Part shown: one piece after another, positions 49,452 through 61,400 of the stretch | Numbering within the stretch: the first letter of the stretch is position 1 | How the letters are laid out: each line of letters starts with the position of its first letter | Source: Heliopora coerulea | Lineage: Eukaryota; Cnidaria; Anthozoa; Scleralcyonacea; Helioporidae | DNA: 64,000 nt | NCBI GenBank assembly: GCA_030142905.1 | Contig: JASJOG010000239.1 | Location: forward strand, 124,001 to 188,000 | Direction of reading: 5' to 3' | Notes under the pieces: model-generated | Databases searched by the model: none | Seen by the model: only the letters and a program-made list of their open reading frames with translations | Told to the model about the DNA's origin: nothing | Program-made: the position numbers and the translations under genes

Positions 49452-52400
49452 CATATGTACGTACATACATACGTACGTATATACATACATATATACATAC
49501 ATACATACATACATACATACATACATACATACATACATACATACATACATACATACATGTGAATGATTATTTCATGATTGACAGAATTTTCTGTGTTATT
49601 CACAATCCTTTATTTAACTTATGTACTCATTAAACAATCTAGTGTCTGATAGCCCAGGGAAGGAATTTGATATTCAGCAGGAAAGAGAGGAGCTGATGAA
49701 TTAAGAAAAATGTTGTATCATAAATTCAAGGGATGTATGGTGAGCTTCCCAAGGATGTATATGATGTATGCATCCCTAGGAAATCATATACAACCCTTGA
49801 ATTTATAACTTGAAACCTTATTTAATTTACTGAACTCACTTTGACTAAATCTATAAGTCCTCTTCACACACGGTATCTCTAACAATTTCAACATTTTCCT
49901 TTCTGAAGATATGTGAAAATCCTTCAAAACAAAAATTGTACACTTCTCAAAAACAATGGAAACTTTCCCTTCATATTATCAGTTTGATAAGATTTCATAA
50001 TCTCAATGAAATCACTTCTTATATCAGTTGATAAACTTTTTTTTAATGGATTTAGATTTCACATTAAATACACCTGCCAATTGAGCCAAACAACAAACTA
50101 CCCAAGCATACTTGATTTTAGTATTTGCAGTAATTCTTGACACCCACCATTTCTCTGGCTCTTTGTTGGTCACAAATGAAATGTTTCTCGCATCCTTCAA
50201 ATTACTTGTTGACAAATTGTCATCTTTGTCTTTCTTTAATTAACGAGTCATCATTTCTAGCTCAGCAGAAACCTCTTTAATTTCAATGAAATTCAGAGTG
50301 AATATTTTGCTCCAAAAACACAGCATGATAAACTTATTAATTCATAGTTCTCCTTGTTAAGTGCCAATCAACCATTTTCCATCCAATGTTTATACATTCA
50401 CATGTCAAAAACATCTTTTCCCAAATGAAAGCCTTTTGTTAGAAAATGCAAGTAATCATTAAATAAGTTAGTTAAAGCCCTTAAATGTTGGTTTTATGCC
50501 AGATACAGCCCTCAGGATGTATCTGGAGTAAAGCCTCCATTTTCGGGCTTTAACTCTTACATATGTGGGATCTGAAGATGATGTATGAATTCTTGAATGG
50601 TCATGATTCAATTCTGACCTATGGTAATACAGGCTGATTTTAATGCAAAATCTCTGAACTCCAATATGTTTTATTTACCCTTTTTAAAAGTTTTTCCATT
50701 TTTTCCCCTGCTTGTTTGTAGTATTTAAATAGTAATTTATTGCAGGTGTCATCAGTTCAATCTGAGTCCACCAGCCTTGGTTCAAGGAAAGGATCTCTTC
50801 CCAGAAGTATTGAATCTGACCGGCTGTCACTTCATAGTGGAGATACAGTGAGTATATTACTTTGAATATGATGATATAAATGGTAGTAATACACTATGTA
50901 ATAATATAATAATATAACATTTAATAATGTATTGAAGGTATAAAATAATATGTCAAGGGCAAGTTATGTTGTCAGTGGTATAATGTACAAGCATTTTTGT
51001 TGATATACTATACACCATAAAAGTGAAGTTGTAACCTAAACAATTTCAATGACTTGGAAAGTGAAGTTTAACTCATTAAGGGCCTGGGCTCATTCCCTTG
51101 ATGAGTAAGATCGTCTGACATTAAGCAGAGTAAAATTATAAACTGTGTCCTTGCCCCATGATTGGTTAAGTTACCCAATTTACAGCTGTAGTTGCATGAG
51201 AAATCACAGTGAAATGCACTTATGAGAAGGGAAATTTCAGTTATGTTACAATGAGCATAGATTTTTTCATACACTTAAAGTTCTTTACTAAGGTGTATCC
51301 AGTTGAAATGTGTTACATCCATGCCCTTCTAGCTTACTTTTTAACAGTTTTCTTTATATTTATATAAGAAACTACAGGTATAGTTATATTCAGTTTAAGT
51401 TTAAATGATGCTTCCTATTAAAGCTGTGTTAAGTTAACAAGGCTCAGGAAAACTCAGAGTTCCAGGCTGGACTCAAACCTCCACCTTTCTTAGTGCTAGT
51501 CAGATACCCTGACATTAAGGCCCTCCCAGTATGAAATGTTTCCCTTTGATGAGTAAAATCATAAAATAACAAATGTTGGTTTTGAACAGAAAGGAGGTGG
51601 TTGAGCATGATTACTTCAGGTATTAAATTAATTTGCTTATCCCAGGTTGAAATACTTCAAGAAACATTGGTCTGCTGTCTGTGTGCCAGCTACTGAGTAG
51701 CTCAATGGTTAGATCATGTGGTTAGCATCTCTCTGGAGCTCAGAGTTTTGTTAATCCTGTTTGCCTTAACAAAGCTTTAACAGCAAATGAGTGCTAAATC
51801 TTTCGTATACAGCACTGTAAACTACATAATTATTTTGCTTTCATAGGGAGTATATACTGATGATGATCAATATGGTGAGCATATCATATTTTTAATTTAT
51901 TTCAAGCATACTTGAGTAATAGTATTCCTACCATTAGTTAATGGTATAAGCTTTATGAGAGCAATATTGAAGTTTCACTTCTAGTGAACTATTTAACTTC
52001 ATCCATTTTATTTTAATCTAGATATAGAAATACCATCATATACGGTATGCACCTACATATTGCATTTTGTCTCATTTTGTATCTTGTGGTTGGTGTAGTT
52101 TCAAAATATGCATCAAGTACATGTCTGTGTTAAAGAGCCATAAATTCAAAAGAATAATACAAATCAGATTTCAAATTTTCCTCCTTCAGCTTGATGGATT
52201 TGAAAAGAGCTGGATGATGTCAACCATGACTGGAAACAAGTCGAATGTCATTTGCCACCTGGAGCAGGAGGCAAATATTGTTTTGTATAAGGTTAGTTAT
52301 TCAGACATTAGAAAATGTTATCAATAAAGAATTTAATATGCCTATATATAGCATTATTCTATTTCATAGAATTAGCCAGAAATCTTATAAAGTTTAAATT

Positions 52401-55400
52401 TCCAGACATGTGACATAATTTGATGATATATATTTGTTGACTCAACCACATGCCAAAGTGAACTATGGTATTTTGATTAGTTAGACATAAAATTCTTTTT
52501 GTGATACTTCTTAGTGCTCACATTCATCTTATTTTCCATTTACATGCACTATTTCCAGGATTTTATTACGGTGAGTTTAGATCACCTTTGTTGTAATTAT
52601 GCTAATCAAAGATAAAAGCCATGATGGCTGTGGATGTGAAGGCTTAATCAAGTCTCCTTTACCTTTCTTTGTGACAAGCTCTGGTTACAAATTCCCATCA
52701 CATGACTGTGTGAACCAGTTCTTTTGTCCATGGTTACCTGTTTTGAAGGAAGGATTAAACATCCTGAACAAGCCACCCCACGGCAGTAGTGCTTTTTAGC
52801 CTCTTTAAATATCTAGCATTTATTATTATAGTATCTCAATTTCATCTACTCATCCTTTTTCATTTTTTTTTTAATTTCAATTTGGAATTCAAATCAGGGC
52901 GTGAGTATGAACTGATATTTTGTTTGATGCTAAAATTTTCATTTGAACAGACACTGTGTGATTTCATTTATAAAAATAATAATAAATAAACATAATCCCA
53001 TTTATTAATTTGTTATTTTCTATTTTTTATGTCCTTTCTTTTTCATTACACATGAATTGCAGTATGTAAGTACAATATTTTAGCCTGTCATCTTCATACA
53101 TGCATGTAAATGTTGGGTGTGTTCAAGCAATTTTTCAGCTAGGTGGGATGTATGGTGACAGCAGATCTTAAGTGAATGTCAAATATATCTCACAATATAG
53201 GAACATGTTATTTTATAAATTTGTGACATACTTGAGTTACACTATGCAGCTGGGTGCTCTGAAATCCTTCAGGTTTGATTTATTAGAATGGCTGAAATAT
53301 TTGATAAAGCTTTCTTATTTTTCAGACCGGTTTGCACTGGGCTGCAAAACAAGGAAATGAGGATATAGTTCGAATTCTGGCGAAGGCTGGTGCCAATGTT
53401 AATGCCAAGTCTGTGAGTGATTACTTTTATTTTTTATTGCTTTATATCCATCAATTAGTTTGCCCAATGTTTAGTTTACAATTTTCTTTACTAGAGGACG
53501 TTTTGTCCTAAGGGGAGAGGGCGTCTTGACCTAAGAATGCGTGGATGTTTTGACCGCACATCATCGAGGCGGCTTACCCGCGTATCCCACGAATTTTCTT
53601 CGGTTAAACGTCGAAACTCTGAAGTTGTCCTCCAGTTTATACGTCATATTCAAAAGTCATTATACTTTGTACCATCGAAAACACACGTGTACCTGTTCGC
53701 CAACAAACTAAGCAGTCAATAATAGCCAGCTATCGCTCTAAGTTGTTTGTGAAGTACACCTTGCGGTGACACTTGTTCACACAACCAGATGTAAGGTACT
53801 TGTAACACTCAACTGTTCATTTGAATTCGATGGAATTTGTTGATATTAAGTTTAATGAACCGAATGTTAATTAGCTGACAAAAAGTCATTGTTTTGAGCT
53901 TGGCGTTGTTTAAATAAGTAATCCTGGCCCTGCGGAGGTCAATTGTTCTCTTCTAAAACATAAATATTGATCGTCTAACCGTTTTACGGTTAGTCAGCAG
54001 ACGTTGCAAATGATGAGCAATCAATTGAAATGCATTATGTTTTTTTGGGTTTTTTTCTGGTTTGTGCCTTTTAAGTATATGCTTTCTTCAAGTTTAATGC
54101 CATTCTTCGATTTCTAAGAAATGCGGTCCAGCGTTTCCGTTCAAAGGCAGGCAATCTTGAATTCTGAGATAAATATTGATTTTGCCACTTACCGGGTTTT
54201 TTGCGTTCCTTCAGGCTATTTAAAAAGCTTTAACCTGCGAAAATTATCGCAGTCTGGGCTACGATAAAGTAATGTAGTTTCTTGGTTGAATCAGTTTTTT
54301 TTTTGCATACATTTGTTATTTAGAGTTCTGAGAATTGCTTTGAGCTTTCGCAACCTCGGTAGAAAGAAAGGGAACACTGAAATTTCATTTCTATGATGAC
54401 TGAATAGTAAAGTCATTCTTGTGCCATTAAAATCGTTTTACCCAAAGACTGAAACAGCATTAACCAGAATGACTATTACAGTCCTTATATTGACGGACAG
54501 TTTTCAGAAATGTTCGGTCTTGTGTTTTATTTGCGTTGGTGGCCACTCTTTCCCTGCATGATATGGGTAGAAAGATTTAACTCGTAACTGGAAATCTTTT
54601 TTGGCTAGCATATTTTTCCTGTTCTAAATTAACTGCTGATTCTTTCTCCCGTTTTTCTTTATATCACTGTTTATGTTCTCTGGAAAACATTACAGAATGT
54701 AAGTGTTAATGGATTACCTGGAGTTTTTGTAGCTGAATTTTCAAGTTTATATTCGTTTCATTTTACATGAATAGTCAACGAAGCGTGTTGCGCTTTTCTG
54801 CTTCGCGTCGAAGTAGTTGCGCTTCCACCGGTTCTCACAATACGTTGGGGACTGCATCTTTCATTTATGATTAGGATCACGCACAGTCTTTCTCTCAATT
54901 TAGTACTTTATTTAACAACAACCTCTTGTCGACTCGGTAGCGTTCTGTTCGTTAGGCAAGTTCTAGTGATAACTGACATTCCGTAACTAAAACTATGATA
55001 ATAGTAGCGTCACCCGGAAGCTCCAACTTACATTGTCTATTGTTTACCATAGTTACATGAATAGGTCATTCAGTTTCTGGATCAAAGTTCACAAGTATCA
55101 CCTTACTACATGTTACAAAGTTTGATTATAATAATAATAATAAGACTAATTACTAGTTTTTAAATAATGTAACTTAGATTACAGAGATTCGACACAAAGT
55201 GTCATCTAGGCCATAGAACCTTTATAGCGTAACTGTTTACTAATCTGTGCTTATTTCTTTTTCTTTTTTATGTTTCCTTACTCGTTTCATTTAAATGGAA
55301 ACATTTCTAGGGTGTAAGTAGAAATTTTTTTAAGAAGCGTTGTATGTTTTGCAGTATTATATTTAACAGTAAGTCACCTACGTCGAGGTGACTGTAGGTT

Positions 55401-58400
55401 AATAAAAGAAAAACGCTATAGTATTTTTTCTTGTCATATTTAACGTTACAGTCGAGCAGAAAGTCGGGTTTAGCGTTTGAATTAAATTTTTTTTACCCTA
55501 ATTAACCTGGAAACGTTTTGCCTTGAATTTAGTGGCGTGTCTGAGCTTTTTGAGCAGTATTTTTCTTAATTATTTTTTAATTATTTTTAATTATTTATTT
55601 TTAATTATTTTTTCGTCTGTATCATGGGAAAAATTGAGAACCAGCCATTTTGAAACTAATTAGGATGATATAATCATCTCGCAAGAACTTACTATAACGA
55701 AATGAACGGTTTACTCCGATCAATCAGTGCACGACAATGTGCAAGTGAACTTTTGATGACGTGATATACTGTTTAGTTTTGACCATGTATTTTTTTAAAA
55801 ATCTTTTCAGGGTTACACTCCACTTCACCTTGCTGCCATGCACGGCCACACTAACATAATGAATATACTGATTGATGAATACCGTAGGTGTTCTTGAAAT
55901 ATTACTGTTTAATCATGTGATAATTATCTCGATGTCTGACGTTTGCGTGATACATCCAATGCAAGTGAGGACAATTTGACAAATGGCTTACAGAATGTAG
56001 CGGTAGGAAATGTTAGTCTATCAACCCGTAGAGGAGAGCAGTGTATCTTTTAACTAAAGCGCAAGGTGTACAACCATAACGACTCCGGAACTGAAAGTAG
56101 GACACAAAATCGGACTGATTTTACTATTTCAGTATAATCCAGAGCGTTGCATGAGAAGAAAATTTCATGACGGGTTATGACGAAATTTTCAACTGAAACG
56201 TGTAGATTCATTCGGTAAATGGTCTTTATGGTCACAAATTTATTATTATATTTTTTCCCTTTTCAGATGTTGATGTTCACATTCGAGATTATAGTGGAAA
56301 GAAACCAAAAGATGTGGTAAAGAAAAACTCCCCAGACCAAATAAAACGTACGGCGGATTTTATTTAAATTTGTTTGTATTGGTGTGTTTAATGTGTAACG
56401 TCATCAAGGTAAAGTTTTTAATATTTCCGTGTGATCGCTCATTACTATTCTGTTTGTTGTAGAAAAACTCAAGGATCCTTCAGCTGCTACAGGTAAATGA
56501 TGTGTGATTATTAACATTACTATGATTATGAGTATTGTAATGATTATGGTAATGATTTATTATTATTATTGGAAAATTTTTATCATCATCTATTACAGTA
56601 TGATTATTTGGATTGGGGAAAGAAATCTTAATCTTCTAAATATTCAAGTTACGTAAGGTAGAAATGCGTTATCAGTCCAATTCTGGTGGAATGTTCTTCT
56701 AATTTGAATGTCCAGTTACATGGCATGTATAATCGATGAATTAATCTATCTAATTGATGACGAGATCTGCCTAATCATTTACGTGATCTTTTTAATCAGT
56801 GACAAAATTTGTATAACAATTGACGTGATCTATTCAGTCAATGGCGTAGTCTAGCTAATGAATTACTTGATCAATCTTATCAATGACGCGATCTTTCTAA
56901 TGTTCGGCTTGATTACTTTGATGCAATCACTCTGATTTACTGTGATGACTGTATATGCCGGGTAATTGATCCTTCGTATTGCTAAATTTTGGAGGAGTCT
57001 GTATTAAACGCCAATTTATTCAACTTTTCCTGGTAGCGTTCCAAGATTTCTACAAGAAATCACCAAATTCTTCCTCAGGTAAGACGAAGCCATATAAGAA
57101 ACTGGGTAAAATTCTTTCGCGAAAGCACCACCACGCGGAGGAAAGCGATGGCGAAGTTCGCTTCAAAATTCCGAGAAGCTTTAGTGAGCCAATAGGATTT
57201 CAAGAGAAGTACGAAAATGCAATTGAACTGGAAGAAATAGTTTCTAAAGAACACACGAGCGAGAAGCAAGGCATAAGTGAAGCCCGGCCGATCTTTCGCC
57301 GGAGCATAAGTGACCCTATGGGATCTCAGGAGAAGCTAGAGGATTCAGCATTTGAGTTTAGTAAATAACTGAATCATGAGATCACCAAAGAATACTGAGT
57401 GGGACTTATGGGATTCTTATTTGAATTTTCAACTTGCGTGGATTCACACGAGAAGTGTGGAGGTAGAGGAACTGCAACTTAGAGCGTACATTCACCGTAA
57501 TGCCGATGGCATACCTCACCGACAGAAGAGACTGGTATTGATATTTTGCGGCTCTAGTAGACTTGCCATTCGAAATAAACCTAGCTTACGTCTAAGGAGG
57601 TTTTTGTAACCAACGTCACCTAACCAAACTACTTACTTTCTCAGTTTCTAAGACAAAGTCAAAATATCTCGAAAATTTTGACAACTTCCCTTATAAAAAT
57701 ACCAAATGAGACAAAGCTTCAATCTTTTCAAGACCATGTTTGTGTGATATAGCCGTGGCGTCTTTATTTTGTATCACTGTATGACGTTGATGACGTATTT
57801 TGACAAGTACTCTCAAATATACCTATATATAGAACTAGACATGCAAGTTTTTGAAGACAAACGTTTTTGAATCTGTCATCAATCATGCATTAAAACCTTG
57901 ACATTGCAAACTGCTGTCCGTACCTCTAGCTACTGAAGCTCATAGTAACGATCCCTGTGGCTGAACTAAACTGTAAACATTCGAAGTTAAGCTGCTGAGG
58001 TCGAAGGGTCAGCATTATCAGAAGGGACCTGAAGCTTTATCACATGCTTATTTTGTGCCAAGTACTCCCTTTTCCTGTCCTAGATTATTCATCAATATCG
58101 TTGTCAATGTACTCATTATCGTTTTAGTAGCTTATAACATATCAATGGCATTCATGAAGTCTACAATAGCAATAAGAACCAAAACCAACAAAAATATATA
58201 TGTAATGTATAGGAAGTGTTTGTTAGGAGATAAAATAGTCAATGGACGGACAGACTAGTACAAACATATGTTAGAAATATTATATATCTAGCAATTTCTG
58301 GATATTATTTTGGTATTCTTTCTCATACTATAAATTATAAATTGTATATGAGAAATTAATTTGATTAAATCAACATAACTTCTCTTGTTTCGAGATCGAA

Positions 58401-61400
58401 ATTAATTGGTGTCATAAGTAAGTAAACAAACTGCAATCTGTTCGTTTTTCCGATATTTTTTAGTTTGAAATTCGTCACAATATAAAGTTCTTGACTCGTT
58501 ATATCTATTCATTTATTTTTCTTTCTTTGTTGGTCTTGTTGGTGTCTCAATATTGTGTTAAGGCTTCATTAATTATATCGACTGAAGATGGCATCACTGT
58601 TCCAAACATTGTGCAAGACTCGATTTTTATCTCTGGATACAATTAAAATAATTATTCTCCTTCGATAAAACTGCGTGCCAATTCAGTTTTAAGTTTTATA
58701 ACTGATAGCTAGTTTACACAAACTTTTTAATAAACCAAACCAGAATAGGTACTTTGTTATTCGTTTTTAGATCTGATTTTTTTGAATATCAAAGCATAGG
58801 TTGTCATACAAGCATCATTTGAGCGACATTTAGTATGGTACATATATTATATGGTGGGTTTTGAACTAAATTATTACAAATATCATCATCAGTGAACCAT
58901 TGCCATCGTAAATATCATAAGTTGATAAAAAAGAAAATATCAAGTCGAAAGTTCAGGAATGCTTTTAATGCGATGTCGTGGTTTAGAAGTGTGCATCCAG
59001 TGGTTCGTTCATCCCTGAAAGAATTTTTTGGACTCTTTTGAGCTTTAAAACATCTGCCTGGCCGAGCTTTTCCTTATCTATTTTACGTATCTTGTGTACA
59101 TATCATTTCACGTCTGAATTCCCACAAATTAAGAAAGTAAACGCAGCGTTTGCTTTATTCTTTAATCCTTAAGCTGCACTCTCTTCAATCTTCTAATTCA
59201 TTTTCCAAGTGAGCTGTCAACTTTTATAGACGCGTGAAGAAGTTACCCAGACGGTTTGACCCGGTCTCCAGTTCGCTTTACTGAACTTGGCCCAGACGTG
59301 TTGTGAACAGCTGCTTGTTTATTCACATAATGTGATTTCCTGTTTTGACTTTTTTATTTCTTAATATTCACTCTCTCTAAGTATGGCTGTTGCCATTTTC
59401 AACTTCACAAGCCTTGGAAGAAATCGAACAACAAAATTTCGTTAAAGTGTTGTTCGTTATTACGGTATCAACCGTCTTCTCGAATCACAGAAGTTTCGAG
59501 AACGGCAGGAAAACTACGCGTCATTCTTTGTGAAAGGAAAAATATGTTTATCTTAATTATTTTTTATTCACTTTCACTAATTTTACGAAATCTACTGTTT
59601 GTTTTTGACAGATCTTTCGAACGTTGGGCTGAAATCCCAGGAAATGAGTGAATCTCAACGAGTCAAGCCCAAGCTTCGAACGGTATGTTTTCGCGGCCGA
59701 CTGTAATGTTGATGAGCTAGATGTATCAAGTTCTTACGAGAACTCTGCGAATAAGTTTGAACCTATCACCAAATTACTGTGACCGCTGGGGGAGTGATGA
59801 ATGACGACGTCCAGAGGAGGTCAAATGAAACTAACCATGCGGAAAGGGAGGAGGATGAAAAGAAAAGAGATTAAATTATTAGGGAGTACATTAAGAACAT
59901 TCTGATTTCTTTGGGCGTGCAGATGCGTGATCTGAAAATCAACCAGGTCGGTGTATTTAAAGTAATATTTCGAGTACGAGTTGGTGTTCTTCCTTCGATT
60001 TCTAGATACCGAGAAACGAGTTGAAAAACGAGGCGAAGCCGAGTTTTTTTAACGAGTTTCTCGAGAAGAACACGAGAAGAACACTAAACGGGTGTTTGAA
60101 CTTACTTCTCAAACGAACCAGTATTTTAGGCGAAAATCCAGCCGGAAGTTGGAAAAATTAAGCTGTAATCTTCCTCCGATTTCTAAATACTGATTAATTA
60201 TGTATTGTTTTTTCTTCGTGAATTATTAATGAGTTTGAGAAATGTATATAAATGTTAAGATGACTACGAGATAACAGTCAAGTCAAAGTCGACACTTGGG
60301 CTCCGAGTCACGTCATCACCGTGGAATCTGAGTCATCAGTCGTGTGTTTCGCGTCAATGTGTCTGAGTAACCAGTCTCAGTGTCCAGTCGTGTAGAAGTA
60401 AATTCATAGGAAGAAGGGGCTATCCAAAATACCATAAAACTCAGGTGTCAAAAATTCCCTGTGTGAGTGACGTCATAATGATGACAATTGTGGAAAATTG
60501 ATAAGAGGTAAGGGTGACGGTAATATAACCATGAATGGGAGACGCTATTCCTGTTAAAGGATAGCAGTAAATTTGACGAATTTAAGGACGTCCATTTTCT
60601 GCAAAACTTAGTTAATAATTTTCCTTTACAATCGAGCAATTATTTTTAGGAGAAAAGGGATGAATAATTTTGAAAGCCACTATTAAAAAAAGGAGAAAGT
60701 AATTTAAATGGAGTGCAATTGACAAGACCTTAGTCGAAGCGCTGATAAAATCACTCAAATTCATAACCAATTTGGCCATAGCATGAAGAGCAAACTCTGT
60801 GACTCTGGTCAACGAAAGTAAACGTGTGAGTTTAGCAGATGTACAACTTTTTTCACAGATGTTTGTTCGTAATTATGTAGAGCTCTTTCCGCTTCTTGAA
60901 AAAGCCGAAAAAGTACAAGAGAGACCGTCCAGTTATTGAACACTGGGACAGTGCTAGACAAGAAAGGTAAGTGAAATAACACTTAAAAAAGGAAAATGAT
61001 GGTGCATGATCTAAGAAACGTCCAATACTTTGTGTATGAGGACTTTGAAATCAGTGTTTTGTGAAGGATATGTCTGTGTTTTGGTGATATACAACATGAG
61101 TGACTGACTGGTAACTCAGAAAGCGTGGAACAGTTAGTAGAATAAGATATAAATATGAGACCAAAAGCTATATCTTAGGACGTTAATTAGATAACAAGTT
61201 TTACTGAAATCACACCACATTTCTTCGGGGAACAGACGAATTTTAACTATTTTAAAAGTGGCTGCAAGATTAGACTTAATTGGAAAATTATTATGTTGAT
61301 GTATTTCTGGACGATGGAAGGCTTTAAAAAGGCTTCCTTGGAGAAATAAGAGAACCAATCTCAAGTAACATTCAGCTTACCAACATATTTATTTTAAGTC

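Noticed and set aside
49324..49633. Long open frames on both strands with Tyr-Ile-His-Thr or Tyr-Val-Cys-Met repeats
   Set aside because: Direct product of the CATA microsatellite in several frames.
53789..53790. cag-AT-gtaagg, a possible 2-nt exon in the same SOWAH intron as the 3-nt pair
   Set aside because: It would shift the frame, and the ankyrin spacing is already exactly filled by the two 3-nt units.
57985..58010. CGAAGTTAAGC match to the 5S rRNA internal promoter region
   Set aside because: Only about 11 bases agree; the rest of a 5S gene is absent.
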